The notes beneath the pieces are model-generated. The model was given only the letters and a program-made list of their open reading frames with translations. It had not been told where the DNA came from and did not search any database. Of a DNA stretch of 64,000 bases, positions 8,722-19,054 are shown one piece after another. Both the position numbers and the translations under genes were made by a program. Position 1 is the first letter of the stretch, and each line of letters starts with the position of its first letter. Source of the DNA: Mammaliicoccus sp. Dog046 (lineage in GTDB: Bacteria > Bacillota > Bacilli > Staphylococcales > Staphylococcaceae); NCBI RefSeq assembly GCF_034039665.1, contig NZ_CP120131.1, positions 1,040,446-1,104,445 on the forward strand, written 5' to 3'.

Positions 8722-8735
8722 TTAAAACGCTTTCA
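8722..8735. promoter_or_regulatory. cre-like (CcpA) box upstream of the aminotransferase-serA operon
   Basis: TTAAAACGCTTTCA fits TGWAARCGYTWNCA with one mismatch (position 2). It sits between the operon start at 8634 and the end of the OsmC gene at 8738, where the operon promoter must lie. Confidence 0.5.
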
Positions 8736-8737
8736 TT

Positions 8738-9187
8738 TTAAAATCTTATTTCACCATCTGCCACAACTTCGACATTTCCAGCTAATGCACGTGTAATCAT
8801 ACATGATTCTTCTGATTTTTGTACAAATCGGTTTAATGTTTTTAATGTATTTTCATCTGGTTCTTCTTGTAAAAAAATAACAGGGAAGTGTTCTATTTTT
8901 TTATAAGTAATTACTTCATTTTCTACTTCAACATGACCTTTAGAATTTACTTCGATTCTTTCAATATCGATGTCTGATCTCTCAATCATTGCTGCTAAAG
9001 TTATCATATAACAAGTTGAAGCTGCACCTAATAACATTTCATCAGGGTTTGTACCGATTTCTGGACCATCCATAACTTCTGGGATTGAAACACGTGTTGA
9101 TAAATTTTTTGTTGTAATGTGTCCTGAAGTATTTCTCCCTTTCGTCCATGTTCCTTTTAAATCAAATATATGTGTTGTCATATTCAT
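8738..9187 (-). CDS. OsmC-family peroxiredoxin-like protein
   Basis: A protein of 149 residues. The two redox cysteines of the OsmC/Ohr fold are present: Cys59 in LLGAASTCYM and Cys129 in SEESCMITRAL. Members reduce organic or fatty-acid hydroperoxides in the cytosol. The frame stays open far upstream, even across the divergent GDPD gene, but the start supported by a ribosome site (AAGGA six bases before) is the ATG at 9187. Sequence favours the SACOL1771-like OsmC subgroup rather than Ohr; this is a family-level judgement. Confidence 0.85.
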   Translation of the reverse strand: MNMTTHIFDLKGTWTKGRNTSGHITTKNLSTRVSIPEVMDGPEIGTNPDEMLLGAASTCYMITLAAMIERSDIDIERIEVNSKGHVEVENEVITYKKIEHFPVIFLQEEPDENTLKTLNRFVQKSEESCMITRALAGNVEVVADGEIRF

Positions 9188-9254
9188 TATCCTTCCTTTT
9201 ATAAAAAATATTTGGTTATAATCTATAGTATGACGGATTATTAAGGAGTAGACA

Positions 9255-10004
9255 ATGAATCTGAATAATAACAAACGTACTTTTTTAAAAGTGGCGCATA
9301 GAGGTGTACCAACGCAAGTTCCGGAGAATACGATGGCATCATTTAAATATGCATTGCAATTCAATATAGATATGTTAGAAATCGACGTTCATCGTACGAA
9401 AGATGACCAATTAGTCGTAATTCATGATCCAACGACTGATAGAACAGCTCTAAAGAACGGAGAGGTTGCAGCGTTAACTTATGATGAGTTACTTGAATAT
9501 GATGTAGGTAAATGGAAAGGTGAAGCATTTGTAGGTGAAAGGATACCTTTATTTCGAGATGTTCTTAAATTGATTCAATCTTATGAAGTTAAATTGTTAA
9601 TTGAAATAAAAAAACCAGAGCGTTATGAAGGTATAGAACAAGAAGTGTTAGATGAAATTAAAGCGAATGGTTTACGTGAAGAACAAGTGATCATACAGTC
9701 ATTCAATAAAACCAGCATGAAGAAGATTAGAGATATAAATAAAACGATAGAACTCGGTGTATTATTAAGTAAACGAAACAGATTTATCAGTAAACATGCA
9801 ATAGAAGAAATAAGTGAATATGCACAGTATTTCAATCCTAATTATACGATTACTACAAGTAAAATGATTGATCATGCACATGCATATCAATTAAAGGTCT
9901 TGCCATATACAGTAAATGATAAAGCATCGATGGATAAATTACTTAAGATGGGTGTGGATGGTTTAATTACGGATGCGGTTAATTTATTAGAGGAAATTGA
10001 ATAA
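9255..10004 (+). CDS. Glycerophosphodiester phosphodiesterase
   Basis: A protein of 249 residues in the GDPD TIM-barrel family. The active-site blocks are AHRGVPTQVPENTMASF (His15, Arg16), LEIDVHRTKDDQLVVIHDPTTDRT and LIEIKKPERY. It has no signal peptide, so it probably acts in the cytosol, releasing glycerol-3-phosphate from glycerophosphodiesters. AAGGAG precedes the ATG by seven bases. It is divergent from the OsmC gene with only 67 bases between the starts, so promoters overlap or lie back to back. Confidence 0.9.
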   Translation: MNLNNNKRTFLKVAHRGVPTQVPENTMASFKYALQFNIDMLEIDVHRTKDDQLVVIHDPTTDRTALKNGEVAALTYDELLEYDVGKWKGEAFVGERIPLFRDVLKLIQSYEVKLLIEIKKPERYEGIEQEVLDEIKANGLREEQVIIQSFNKTSMKKIRDINKTIELGVLLSKRNRFISKHAIEEISEYAQYFNPNYTITTSKMIDHAHAYQLKVLPYTVNDKASMDKLLKMGVDGLITDAVNLLEEIE

Positions 10005-10017
10005 ATGATAAATAAAA

Positions 10018-10047
10018 AATCCCCAATCCTAAAAGGAAAGGGGATTT
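10018..10047. terminator. Bidirectional terminator between GDPD gene and rpsD
   Basis: AATCCCC (10018-10024) pairs with GGGGATT, with further pairing CCT/AGG near the loop; A-rich on the left and T-rich on the right, between convergent genes. Confidence 0.75.
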
Positions 10048-10060
10048 CATTACAATGATA

Positions 10061-10663
10061 TTAACGAGAGTAGTACTCAACGATAAGTTGTTCATTGATT
10101 TCAGCAGATAATTCGCTACGTTCTGGAACGCGTACGAAAGTACCTTCTAATTTGTCAGCATCGAATGTTAAGTAGTCAGGAACGTGATGACTAATTTCAA
10201 CTGATTCTAATACGATGTTTAATTTTTGTGATTTTTCACGAACACCAATAGTTTGACCAGCTTTTAATGTGTAAGATGGGATATCTACGCGAGCGCCATC
10301 TACAGTGATATGACCGTGGTTAACTAATTGACGTGCTTGACGACGTGTACGAGCTAAACCTAATTGGTAAACTACTGCATCTAAACGAGAAGCTAATAGT
10401 GCCATAAAGTTGTCGCCGTGAACACCTTTCATGTTACCAGCTTTTTCAAAGATAGTGCGGAATTGACGTTCGTTGATTCCGTACATGAAACGTAATTTTT
10501 GTTTCTCTTGTAATTGTTGACCGTACTCAGATAATTTTTTACGTTGAGTAGGACCATGTTGACCTGGTACGTAAGGACGTTTTTCTAATTCTTTACCTGT
10601 GCCGCTTAATGAAATACCTAAACGACGTGATTTTTTCCAGTTTGAACCTCTAAATCTTGCCAT
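10061..10663 (-). CDS. rpsD: 30S ribosomal protein S4
   Basis: A protein of 200 residues, the usual length. N-terminal part [20 protein letters not shown], then the S4 RNA-binding domain ([32 protein letters not shown]), ending [11 protein letters not shown]4 binds 16S rRNA early in 30S assembly. The AAGGAGG-type ribosome site lies nine bases before the ATG. It is a single-gene unit with its own consensus promoter and a structured leader of about 180 bases, as in other Firmicutes where S4 represses its own mRNA. Confidence 0.98.
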   Translation of the reverse strand: MARFRGSNWKKSRRLGISLSGTGKELEKRPYVPGQHGPTQRKKLSEYGQQLQEKQKLRFMYGINERQFRTIFEKAGNMKGVHGDNFMALLASRLDAVVYQLGLARTRRQARQLVNHGHITVDGARVDIPSYTLKAGQTIGVREKSQKLNIVLESVEISHHVPDYLTFDADKLEGTFVRVPERSELSAEINEQLIVEYYSR

Positions 10664-10844
10664 TTGAAGTTCCTCCTTTTTCTTGTTTGAATGTTATGAA
10701 GAAACAAGAAACAATGTTAAATGCTCATATGGATATGTTATATTTTTGTGTCTTCACCTTGCAGCCGCGGTTACACAACACACCTTCTCTGGGAATAACA
10801 TAGAGCCTTACAATATTTAACTGCTACTTCCGTTAATTCACACA
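10664..10844 (-). promoter_or_regulatory. rpsD leader RNA (S4 autoregulatory leader)
   Basis: About 180 untranslated bases lie between the predicted transcription start (~10844) and rpsD. They contain GC-richer blocks unlike the flanking AT-rich DNA (for example GTGTAACCGCGGCTGCAAGG on the minus strand), which suggests RNA folding. An S4-binding leader is established for B. subtilis rpsD; the assignment here rests on position and length. Confidence 0.6.
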
Positions 10845-10850
10845 AAGGCT

Positions 10851-10879
10851 ATTATACAGTTTGGATCTAAAGATGTCAA
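10851..10879 (-). promoter_or_regulatory. Consensus sigma-A promoter of rpsD
   Basis: On the minus strand TTGACA (10879-10874), 17-base spacer, TATAAT (10856-10851): a perfect vegetative promoter. Confidence 0.9.
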
Positions 10880-10887
10880 TTTGTAAT

Positions 10888-11352
10888 TTAAAGATGAATA
10901 TGATTCTCTAATGTTTTAACGAGTTGTTCCAATCCTTCTTGATCTTCACTATTAAATCTAGACTTAATAGGTGCATCAATATCTAACACTGCAATAATTT
11001 CATTGTTATAATAAACAGGTACAACAATTTCAGATTGACTGTTTGCGTCACATGCGATGTGTCCTGGGAATGCATTCACATCTGCGACAAGTTGCGTTTC
11101 TTTCTTAGATACTGCAGTACCACATACACCTTTTCCAATTTCAATATCTACACAAGCAGGTAATCCTTGAAACGGTCCAAGTTTTAAAGCATCGTTTTTA
11201 ATAAGATAAAATCCTACCCAGTTGATATTAGGTAAAAATTGATTAATAAATGCTGACGTATTACTTAAGTTAGCGATGAAATCTTGTTCACCAGATAATA
11301 GGCCATCTAATTGTCTATTTAATAAATCATAATTTGGTTGATTTTGTTCCAT
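10888..11352 (-). CDS. GAF-domain free methionine-R-sulfoxide reductase
   Basis: A protein of 154 residues consisting of one GAF domain. The three cysteines of the fRMsr (MsrC/YebR) group are present: Cys67 (LPACVDIEIG), Cys77 (GKGVCGTAV) and Cys101 (GHIACDANSQSE). The enzyme reduces free methionine-R-sulfoxide, using the GAF pocket to bind the amino acid. GAGGAA lies six bases before the ATG. It precedes rpsD on the same strand, but the rpsD promoter lies between them. Confidence 0.9.
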   Translation of the reverse strand: MEQNQPNYDLLNRQLDGLLSGEQDFIANLSNTSAFINQFLPNINWVGFYLIKNDALKLGPFQGLPACVDIEIGKGVCGTAVSKKETQLVADVNAFPGHIACDANSQSEIVVPVYYNNEIIAVLDIDAPIKSRFNSEDQEGLEQLVKTLENHIHL

Positions 11353-11431
11353 TTTATGTTCCTCATTTCAATAATTTTATAGTTTATAAATCTATTTTAA
11401 GATTTTGAATGTGATTTGCATAGAAAAAGGT

Positions 11432-11459
11432 TTGTTGGATAATTATTTTACGTTATAAT
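11432..11459 (+). promoter_or_regulatory. Candidate sigma-A promoter of ezrA
   Basis: TTGTTG, 16-base spacer, TATAAT, about 30 bases before the ezrA start. Confidence 0.5.
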
Positions 11460-11489
11460 AAAGAGAACGATTTAGGAGGAGAATACATA

Positions 11490-13187
11490 ATGGCAATTTA
11501 TATAACACTTGCAATTATTATCATTATATTAATTGGTATTGGTATAATGTTATGGTTGCGTACATCAAAGCGAAATTTGATTACTGAGACTGAGCAGCGT
11601 AAGCAAAAGATTAAACAGCTACCTTTTCAAGATGAATTAGCTAAGCTTAAAAAATTAAACATCCATGGTGAAGCTAAGGACAAGTATGACCAATTTAAAA
11701 GAGAATGGCAAACCGTTCTAAACGAAGATTTAAAGGTTGTAGATGCAAAGATTCATGATGCAGATGCAGAATTAGATAAATTTAAGTTTTCACAGTCAGA
11801 GGAAAGTATCGCCGACGCCAACAAAGTTATGGATGGCATCGAAAAGAAATATACGCGTTTAACTCAAAGTGTTACAGAATTAATGACATCAGTGGAAAAT
11901 AGTGATCAACTTTACAATGAATCTAAACAAGTTTATAGAGAAACAAAACGTGAAGTGCTTGCGAATAGACATCAATTTGGGGATGCAGCAGATTTAATCG
12001 AGAAAAATATAGAAGCATTTTTACCGAGACTAGAACAGTACGAAGAACTAGTTGAAGAAGGACATTATATTAAAGCTAGTGGACATATCGATCAATTAAA
12101 TACAGATATGAAACGTATGCAAGAAGACATGGAAGAAATTCCGTTATTAATTAAAGACGTTCAAAAGGAATTGCCAGGTCAATTCCAAGATTTGAAATTT
12201 GGATGCAGAGATTTAAAAGTAGAAGGTTACAATTTAGAGCATGTTAAAGTAGAAGGTACTTTACAAACGTTAAGAGGTAAACTTAATTTAGTTGAACCAT
12301 TAATCGGTCGATTAGAATTAACGAAAGCAGAAAACCTTATAAATGAAATCAATGATTCATTAGACGATATGTACGATTTAATTGAACATGAAGTTAAATC
12401 TAAAAATACAGTCGAACAATCAAAAGAAATTATTACAGATGAATTGTTCCATGCAAAAGACATGAACTATACATTACAAACAGAAATTGAATACGTTAAA
12501 GAAAACTATTATATTTCTGAAGAAGATGTACACAAAGTAAGACAATATGAGAATGAAATTCAAAATCTTATCAGTGTTTATGATGAAATCTTAGGAGAAA
12601 TGGCTAAGACGAATGTTCGCTATAGTGAAGTAGAAGATAACTTACTTTATATAGAAGAACATGTTAAAGTCATCAATGATAATCAAGAGAAAATTCAAAA
12701 TCACTTAGTATCATTAAGAGAAGATGAAGCAACAGCTCAACAAAATACGTTGCGTGTACAATCTAAAAAAGAAGAAATCTACAGAAACTTATTGGCTTCT
12801 AATTTACCAAGTGTTCCTGAAAGATTCATTATTATGAAGAATGAAATCGATCATGAAATACGTGAAGTGAATAAAATCTTTAGCCAACGTCCAATTAATG
12901 TTCAATATGTGAAAGATAAAGTAAGTAACATTGTATTACAAATGAACAAATTTGAAGATGAAACGACTGACGTCTTAATCAATGCTGTACATGCAGAAAC
13001 GCTTATTCAATACGGTAATAGATATAGAAAAGAAAATAACGAATTGAATAAGAGCTTAAATGAAGCAGAACGATTATTTGCTAATAACAGATACAAACGT
13101 GCGATTGAAATTGCAGAAACTGCACTTGATAAAGTTGAACCTGGTATTAGTGTAAAAATAGAAGAAGACGTACATAAACAATCTTAA
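11490..13187 (+). CDS. ezrA: Septation ring formation regulator EzrA
   Basis: A protein of 565 residues. One N-terminal membrane segment (about residues 3-23, [19 protein letters not shown]) is followed by a long cytoplasmic part of spectrin-like coiled coils rich in Glu, Lys and Asn. Length, topology and sequence (for example [20 protein letters not shown]) match Firmicute EzrA, which binds FtsZ and controls where and when Z rings form. GGAGG precedes the ATG. It is monocistronic with a terminator just downstream, in the same ezrA-nifS-thiI order as other staphylococci. Confidence 0.95.
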   Translation: MAIYITLAIIIIILIGIGIMLWLRTSKRNLITETEQRKQKIKQLPFQDELAKLKKLNIHGEAKDKYDQFKREWQTVLNEDLKVVDAKIHDADAELDKFKFSQSEESIADANKVMDGIEKKYTRLTQSVTELMTSVENSDQLYNESKQVYRETKREVLANRHQFGDAADLIEKNIEAFLPRLEQYEELVEEGHYIKASGHIDQLNTDMKRMQEDMEEIPLLIKDVQKELPGQFQDLKFGCRDLKVEGYNLEHVKVEGTLQTLRGKLNLVEPLIGRLELTKAENLINEINDSLDDMYDLIEHEVKSKNTVEQSKEIITDELFHAKDMNYTLQTEIEYVKENYYISEEDVHKVRQYENEIQNLISVYDEILGEMAKTNVRYSEVEDNLLYIEEHVKVINDNQEKIQNHLVSLREDEATAQQNTLRVQSKKEEIYRNLLASNLPSVPERFIIMKNEIDHEIREVNKIFSQRPINVQYVKDKVSNIVLQMNKFEDETTDVLINAVHAETLIQYGNRYRKENNELNKSLNEAERLFANNRYKRAIEIAETALDKVEPGISVKIEEDVHKQS

Positions 13188-13201
13188 ATTGCATATTTAA
13201 T

Positions 13202-13245
13202 AAGAGGCCGAGACATCCATGTCTCAGTCTCTTATTTTTTTCTGA
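13202..13245 (+). terminator. Terminator of ezrA
   Basis: AAGAGGCCGAGACAT pairs imperfectly with ATGTCTCAGTCTCTT, followed by ATTTTTTT. It belongs to the same GGGACAT/ATGTCTC stem family used by several terminators here. Confidence 0.8.
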
Positions 13246-13287
13246 TAGTTATGGTATTATTGTAGAATGAAAAAAAGAGGTGACCGT

Positions 13288-14433
13288 ATGATATATCTTG
13301 ATAATGCAGCAACTACAAAACCTGACGACGCAGTTATTCAAACATTTAATCAAATGAATAAAGAATTTTATTTTAACCCGAATAGTCCACATAGTGCAGG
13401 TGTGAAAATTGCGCATTTAATTGATAAAGCAAGAGACAACATAAAACAATATTTAAATTTAGATGATAAGTTCGACATTATCTTTACAAGTGGTGCAACT
13501 GAATCTAATAACTTGGCATTGCAAGGAATGGCTCAAACAAAGAAAAGGTTTGGTTCAACTATTTTAACGACTAAAATGGAACATCCATCAGTATTAGAAA
13601 CGATGCGCGCATTAGAAGAACAAGGTTTTAATTTGAAATATATTAAAACGACTTCAGATGGCAAGTTAGATATAGCATCATTAAAAGCATTGATGAATGA
13701 TGATGTCATACTTGTTACGTGTATGCATGTAAATAACGTTATGGGCCAAATTCAACCGATAGAAGAAGTTAGCCAAATATTAAAAGATTATCCGAAAGTA
13801 CATTTTCATGTTGATGGTGTGCAAGGGTACGGAAAGATACCTCTTAATATCAATCTTGTTGATAGTTACAGTTTAAGTGGACATAAATTCCATGGACTTA
13901 AAGGTTCTGGCATTCTCGCAACCAATCAATTAAGAACATTGAAACCAATTATATTTGGAGGCGGACAAGAGTTTGGTGTGAGAAGCGGTACAGTAAATGC
14001 ACCAATCAATGTATCATTAGCGAAAGCAATGAGACAAATGGACGATCAGAAAGAAACGCACATTAAAACATTAACGGATAAGGGTCATCAACTTCGCGGG
14101 TTTATAGAAACATATGATAGTATTTTAATAAATTCCCCTAAAGATGCTGCACCATATATATTGAATGTTTCCTTCCCTGGAGTGAAAGGTGAAGTATTGG
14201 TGAATGCATTTTCTAAGTATGATATATATTTATCTACAACAAGTGCTTGTTCATCTAAAAAAAGTTCACATAATGAAACGTTAAAAGCAATGGGATTGAG
14301 TAATCGAAGAATTGAAGGTAGTATAAGAATCAGTATTGCATCAGATTTAACTGACGAACAAGTTGAATCATTTAAAGAGGCTTTTGATAAAGTATATAAA
14401 GAAGTAAGGGAGTTATTAGTCAATGAATTATGA
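13288..14433 (+). CDS. Cysteine desulfurase (NifS/NifZ type, partner of ThiI)
   Basis: A protein of 381 residues. It has the class V cofactor blocks [33 protein letters not shown] and the Schiff-base lysine in [14 protein letters not shown], and the sulfur-carrying cysteine in [14 protein letters not shown]. It takes sulfur from cysteine and passes persulfide to ThiI. An ATG 21 bases upstream lacks a ribosome site; AGAGGTGA fits the ATG at 13288. Its stop overlaps the thiI start by 11 bases, which supports a dedicated role in tRNA 4-thiouridine synthesis, as for B. subtilis NifZ. Confidence 0.92.
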   Translation: MIYLDNAATTKPDDAVIQTFNQMNKEFYFNPNSPHSAGVKIAHLIDKARDNIKQYLNLDDKFDIIFTSGATESNNLALQGMAQTKKRFGSTILTTKMEHPSVLETMRALEEQGFNLKYIKTTSDGKLDIASLKALMNDDVILVTCMHVNNVMGQIQPIEEVSQILKDYPKVHFHVDGVQGYGKIPLNINLVDSYSLSGHKFHGLKGSGILATNQLRTLKPIIFGGGQEFGVRSGTVNAPINVSLAKAMRQMDDQKETHIKTLTDKGHQLRGFIETYDSILINSPKDAAPYILNVSFPGVKGEVLVNAFSKYDIYLSTTSACSSKKSSHNETLKAMGLSNRRIEGSIRISIASDLTDEQVESFKEAFDKVYKEVRELLVNEL

Positions 14434-15640
14434 TCATATATTAGTAAGATATGGTGAGTTAACATTAAAGAGCGGTAACAGAAATATGTTTGTGAACAAA
14501 TTAAAATCAAACATTAAAAGTAGATTAATGCCGTTACAAGGATATAAAGTAAGAGCAAACCGAGACAGAATGTATATTGATGTCCATGAAGGTTCAGATA
14601 TTGAAGAAATGATGAATCGTATTTCATCTGTATTTGGTGTTCATTCAGTGAGCCCAGTAGTTAGAATAGAAAAAGATATCGAAGTAATGAAAGAAGTATC
14701 TTTATTATTTGCTCAAGATTTTAAAGAAGGCGATACTTTCAAAATTGATGTTAAAAGAGCAGATAAAACATTTGAATATGATACGTTCCAATTACAACAG
14801 ACATTAGGTGGACACGTATTACAAAATACAGATCATATTTCTGTAGATGTAAAAACACCTGATCACAAAATAAAAGTTGAAGTACGTAAAGATGCGATTT
14901 ATATGTACAATAGAGTGATTGAAGGTGTTGGCGGACTTCCTGTAGGTACAGGTGGAAAAACATTATTAATGTTATCAGGCGGTATTGATTCTCCTGTTGC
15001 AGGTATGGAAGTAATGAAACGCGGCGTTACTATTGAAGCGATTCATTTCCATAGTCCACCATATACGAGTGATCAAGCGAAACAGAAAGTCATTGATTTA
15101 ACTCAACAATTAGCTCATTTAACTGGCGATATTAAACTTCATATTGTTCCTTTTACTGCGCTTCAAAAACAAATTCATAAAGTAGTAGAAGAAAGTTTTA
15201 CAATGACAAGTACAAGACGTATGATGTTACGGGTAACTGAAAAAGTTGCACATCAAATAGATGCACAAGCAATAGTAAATGGTGAAAATCTAGGTCAAGT
15301 TGCAAGTCAAACACTTGGTAGTATGTATGCGATTAATAGTGTGACATCAATGCCGATACTTAGACCTTTATTAACATTTGATAAAGAAGATATCGTTAAA
15401 AAAGCGAAAGAAATTCAAACATTTGATTTATCGATTCAACCGTTTGAAGATTGTTGTACAATTTTCACACCTAAGAATCCAAAAACAAATCCTAAACTTG
15501 AAAAAGTTGAATATTTTGAATCGAAATTTGATTTTGAACCATTAATCGACGAAGCTGTTGCAAACGTGGAAACGATAGTTATTTCAAAACACGATCGAAT
15601 TGAAAATCAAGAAGATGAGTGGATGGATGACCTACTTTAA
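14423..15640 (+). CDS. thiI: tRNA 4-thiouridine synthase ThiI
   Basis: A protein of 405 residues: N-terminal ferredoxin-like and THUMP region (about 1-170, [18 protein letters not shown]) and a PP-loop ATPase domain with [14 protein letters not shown] (about 183-196). There is no C-terminal rhodanese domain, which is normal for Firmicute ThiI. Using sulfur from the adjacent desulfurase, it thiolates U8 of tRNA. AAGGGAG precedes the ATG, inside the desulfurase gene. Confidence 0.95.
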   Translation: MNYDHILVRYGELTLKSGNRNMFVNKLKSNIKSRLMPLQGYKVRANRDRMYIDVHEGSDIEEMMNRISSVFGVHSVSPVVRIEKDIEVMKEVSLLFAQDFKEGDTFKIDVKRADKTFEYDTFQLQQTLGGHVLQNTDHISVDVKTPDHKIKVEVRKDAIYMYNRVIEGVGGLPVGTGGKTLLMLSGGIDSPVAGMEVMKRGVTIEAIHFHSPPYTSDQAKQKVIDLTQQLAHLTGDIKLHIVPFTALQKQIHKVVEESFTMTSTRRMMLRVTEKVAHQIDAQAIVNGENLGQVASQTLGSMYAINSVTSMPILRPLLTFDKEDIVKKAKEIQTFDLSIQPFEDCCTIFTPKNPKTNPKLEKVEYFESKFDFEPLIDEAVANVETIVISKHDRIENQEDEWMDDLL

Positions 15641-15687
15641 AAATGACGTTGGGATGTCGTTATTTATAAAGTAGAGGAGAATTGCAA

Positions 15688-16461
15688 ATGGAATTTGATT
15701 TAAATACATTGCTTATTATTATTTTATTCGGATTAATCGCTTCTTTTATAGATTCAGTTGTTGGAGGTGGCGGATTAATATCATTTCCAGCATTACTTGC
15801 AGTTGGAATGGATCCAGCTGTAGCTTTAGGAACGAATAAATTGGCAAGTTCATTTGGAACGTTAACAAGCACGTTGAAATTTGTTAAAGCGAAGAAAGTA
15901 GATTTTGATATTGTAGGTAAATTGTTTCCATTAAGCTTTATTGGCTCGATACTTGGTGCTATAACGGCTACATATTTACCACCAGAGTATTTTAAACCTT
16001 TGGCGATTATTATATTAACACTTGTCACGTTTTACTCCATTTTGAAAAAAGACTGGGGAGACATTAACCAATATAAAAAATTATCACTTAAAAAAGCCAT
16101 ATTATTTATCGTCGGCGTCGTTGTTATTGGATATTATGATGGCTTCATAGGTGGCGGAACTGGATCGTTCTTCTTGTTTGTATTGTTATTAATCGGCTTA
16201 GATTTTTTACATGCGGCTGGGAATGCGAAGTTTTTAAATCTTGCATCTAATTTAGGAGCATTAATTTTATTTATGGTTTTAGGACAAGTCAATTACATTT
16301 ACGGTTTAAGTATGGCTGGCGCAATGGTAGTAGGTTCATATTTAGGAGTTACATTTGCAATTAGAAAAGGCGTATCATACGTCAAAGTTTTATTTATTGT
16401 CGTAACAATTTCATTAATATTAAAGAATGTTTATGATTACGTTACGAGTCATATTTTATAA
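15688..16461 (+). CDS. TauE/SafE-family sulfite/organosulfur exporter-like permease
   Basis: A protein of 257 residues with about seven or eight hydrophobic segments. Both repeats of the family carry the glycine-rich signature: IDSVVGGGGLISFPALL near the N-terminus and GFIGGGTGSFFLFVLLL in the second half. The family moves sulfonates, sulfite or sulfoacetate across the membrane, but the substrate here is unknown. A TTG six bases upstream is too close to GAGGAGA, so the ATG at 15688 is chosen. Its place after nifS-thiI hints at sulfur metabolism, though co-transcription is unproven. Confidence 0.85.
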   Translation: MEFDLNTLLIIILFGLIASFIDSVVGGGGLISFPALLAVGMDPAVALGTNKLASSFGTLTSTLKFVKAKKVDFDIVGKLFPLSFIGSILGAITATYLPPEYFKPLAIIILTLVTFYSILKKDWGDINQYKKLSLKKAILFIVGVVVIGYYDGFIGGGTGSFFLFVLLLIGLDFLHAAGNAKFLNLASNLGALILFMVLGQVNYIYGLSMAGAMVVGSYLGVTFAIRKGVSYVKVLFIVVTISLILKNVYDYVTSHIL

Positions 16462-16476
16462 TATCGATATAACGAA

Positions 16477-16521
16477 AAAAGCGCATTGTATAGATTAAAT
16501 TCTAGGCAATGCGCTTTTAAT
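16477..16521. terminator. Bidirectional terminator between permease and nadK2
   Basis: AAAAGCGCATTG (16477-16488) pairs with CAATGCGCTTTT (16507-16518), between convergent genes. Confidence 0.85.
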
Positions 16522-16525
16522 ATAT

Positions 16526-17329
16526 TTATAAAAACTTTCTTTGTACTTTACTCCAAAATGAATTTTGAGGTAGTTTCAACGTACGTATATATTTGTCTTT
16601 AATGTTTAATGTGATAAAGTCTGTTTCTTGAATGCTGAGTGCTTCATTATCTAAGCCCATAATCGGATAATAATTACCTTCTTTATCCAATGTGATTTTA
16701 AGTGTACGTGTATCACCTAATACGATTGAGCTACTCACTGTTCTGAAATTATTGTTATTTAATGAGGCAATCTCTGTTAATTGCATGCTTCTAATTTTAG
16801 GGTCAATGATGGCGCCATCTAAAGATTTATTATAACCTGTTGATCCCGTTGGCGTTGAAATTAGTAAACCATCTCCGTTAAATGCTTCAAAATATTCATC
16901 GTCAATATAGATTTCCATCTTCATTGGTTTGATGACACTAGATTTAATATAAAAATCATTTAGACACATATATGTCATTTGGTCGTTTAAGTTTACTTCT
17001 AGTACAGGGTACTTTCTTACTTCAACATCGTTAGAATCAATAGAATTGATCAAATGTTTAATCGCGTCGACACTAAAATCGGCATATAAGTAATTTTGAT
17101 CTAACTTTGTTTTTATACCAATGTATATTTTATCTTTATTAAAATTGGTCTTTCTACAAGCTTGAAGGAAACTGCCATCTCCTCCGACTGAAGCAATGAT
17201 ATCTGCTTCTTTATAGTTTGATACAAATACAAATCCATGTGGTTCCATTTCACTTTGTATTTTTTTGCATATCTCTAATACATCCCGGTCTTTTGACGTG
17301 AAAAGGTAAATATGGTGATTTGAACGCAT
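16526..17329 (-). CDS. NAD kinase (NadK2/YtdI type)
   Basis: A protein of 267 residues. The NAD-kinase signatures are SVGGDGSFLQACRK (GGDG, about residue 50) and FNGDGLLISTPTGSTGYNKSLDGAII (about 150-175). The enzyme phosphorylates NAD to NADP in the cytosol. Gene order nadK-sppA-RDD-tpx-ytxK-ackA is that of B. subtilis ytdI, so this is probably the second staphylococcal NAD kinase rather than the PpnK paralogue. It is divergent from sppA. Confidence 0.88.
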   Translation of the reverse strand: MRSNHHIYLFTSKDRDVLEICKKIQSEMEPHGFVFVSNYKEADIIASVGGDGSFLQACRKTNFNKDKIYIGIKTKLDQNYLYADFSVDAIKHLINSIDSNDVEVRKYPVLEVNLNDQMTYMCLNDFYIKSSVIKPMKMEIYIDDEYFEAFNGDGLLISTPTGSTGYNKSLDGAIIDPKIRSMQLTEIASLNNNNFRTVSSSIVLGDTRTLKITLDKEGNYYPIMGLDNEALSIQETDFITLNIKDKYIRTLKLPQNSFWSKVQRKFL

Positions 17330-17413
17330 AAATAATTCCTCCCAAAAGTTACACTATGTTTAAAGTCTGTTATTATTATATATGTAAATATTTAAAATAG
17401 AAAGGGAGATACG

Positions 17414-18409
17414 ATGTCAAAGCGAATCATAGCAATTATCATTGCTCTAGTGTTAGTAATTGGTGGTGTAGTTGTTAGTACAGTCGGCCTTATGTTTGAT
17501 GATTCATTGAAAAAAAGCGTGACTGATACAGATGGAATTAGTGAATCTGTGCAATCCGGGTCTGATAGTAATAACAAAATTGTAAAACTATCTGTTAACG
17601 GCACAATTCAAGATACGGGAGAATCAGACTCATTATTTAGTGGTGGAGGATATGACCATCAAGCATTTCTGAAACAACTAGATAAAATCAAAAAAGATAG
17701 TAGCGTTAAAGGTGTGCTATTAGAAGTGAATTCACCAGGTGGCGGTACATATGAAAGTGACGAAATACATAAGAAATTAGAAGAAATTAAAGCTAAAGAT
17801 AAAAAAGTGTATGTCCAAATGAAAAATATGGCCGCATCAGGTGGATATTATATTTCAACACCAGCGGATAAAATCTATGCGGGTTCACAAACTTTAACAG
17901 GTTCTTTAGGTGTTATTATTTCAAGCATTAATTATTCAGAGTTAGCGAATGATTTAGGTGTTAAAGATGAATCTGTAACTTCTGGTAAACATAAGCAAAT
18001 CCTGAATCCAATGAAAGATATGTCTAAAGAAGAGCGCAATATTATGCAATCAATCATTGATGATAGTTACAAACAATTTGTAGATGTCATTAAAAATGGT
18101 AGACATATGTCAGAAGCAGACGTTAAGAAATTAGCAGATGGAAGAATTTATTCTGCACAACAAGCAAAAGCAAATGGTTTAATTGATGAAATCGGATATG
18201 AAGATGATGCAATTAAAGATTTAAGAAACAATATTAAAGCAAAAAATGCTCAGGTTGTTACTTATGATACATCAGGAAACTTCTTTAACTTACCACTTGC
18301 TGCAAAAAGTAAAATGTCAGCAATGTTTGGAATGAATGATTTGAGTAAATATGAATCATTAGTTAAAGCAAATAAATCGCCACAACCAATGTATTTGTAT
18401 GGTGAATAA
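17414..18409 (+). CDS. sppA: Signal peptide peptidase SppA
   Basis: A protein of 331 residues with one N-terminal membrane anchor (about 5-26) and a single peptidase S49 domain. The nucleophile is Ser142 (NMAASGGYYIST) and the general-base lysine lies in TSGKHKQILNPM (residues 192-194). LLEVNSPGGGTYESDEI is the conserved oxyanion region. It digests remnant signal peptides in the membrane. GGGAGA precedes the ATG. It is followed after 13 bases by the RDD gene, with GGAGG in the gap, so the two form an operon. Confidence 0.93.
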   Translation: MSKRIIAIIIALVLVIGGVVVSTVGLMFDDSLKKSVTDTDGISESVQSGSDSNNKIVKLSVNGTIQDTGESDSLFSGGGYDHQAFLKQLDKIKKDSSVKGVLLEVNSPGGGTYESDEIHKKLEEIKAKDKKVYVQMKNMAASGGYYISTPADKIYAGSQTLTGSLGVIISSINYSELANDLGVKDESVTSGKHKQILNPMKDMSKEERNIMQSIIDDSYKQFVDVIKNGRHMSEADVKKLADGRIYSAQQAKANGLIDEIGYEDDAIKDLRNNIKAKNAQVVTYDTSGNFFNLPLAAKSKMSAMFGMNDLSKYESLVKANKSPQPMYLYGE

Positions 18410-18422
18410 GGAGGGTGTTTAA

Positions 18423-18974
18423 ATGGCTGATATGAGTTTCGAACAAGTTGCTACTTCTCGAGAACAAAGTGATGTTGAACGAATTGTAAATAAACATATG
18501 TCTGAGATTAAATCTATTGTATTTGCTGGTTTTTGGATACGCCTTATCGCCTTTGTTATTGATACTTTGGCGCTTGCAGGTTTTAAAGCAATAATCTTAG
18601 TTCCATTATTTAAATTAGTACCAATACAAGATAAATATGTGTTAACGCCATATTTCAGTGTAGAAAACATGTTAACGGCAATCATTTTCTATTTATACTT
18701 TGTGCTTATGACTTATTATTTTAAAGCAACATTAGGGAAAATGATTCTCGGTATAAGTGTATATCGAGAAGATGCACGTAAGCTCAAGTTTACTGATGTA
18801 CTATTTAGAGAGTGGATCGGCAGAATTATTTCTGGTGCATTACTTGGATTACCATACATTGTTGTTGCCTTTACTAAGAAGCATAAAGGCATCCATGATT
18901 ACTTTGGTGAAACAGTTGTATTGAAAAATAAGTACATTTCTTTAAGAAATGACTTTCAAAAAGCGTTCAAATAA
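18423..18974 (+). CDS. RDD-family membrane protein (YteJ type)
   Basis: A protein of 183 residues with the RDD domain: FWIRLIAFVIDTLALAGF (Arg-Asp-Asp region of the first membrane segment), a second segment about 80-100, GKMILGISVYREDARKL, and a third segment about 133-150. Its function is unknown; RDD proteins have been proposed as transporters. Operon position behind sppA is conserved with B. subtilis yteJ. Confidence 0.85.
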   Translation: MADMSFEQVATSREQSDVERIVNKHMSEIKSIVFAGFWIRLIAFVIDTLALAGFKAIILVPLFKLVPIQDKYVLTPYFSVENMLTAIIFYLYFVLMTYYFKATLGKMILGISVYREDARKLKFTDVLFREWIGRIISGALLGLPYIVVAFTKKHKGIHDYFGETVVLKNKYISLRNDFQKAFK

Positions 18975-19054
18975 CGATAATACAATCAAATGAATTTTAA
19001 AGTCTCTTTAATTCTGATAAAATATACATATCAAGAATAAGGAGGCTTTTTTTT

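Noticed and set aside
8738-9364. Longer OsmC reading frame reaching 9364
   Set aside because: The extra N-terminus overlaps the divergent GDPD gene and promoter region and has no ribosome site; the ATG at 9187 does.
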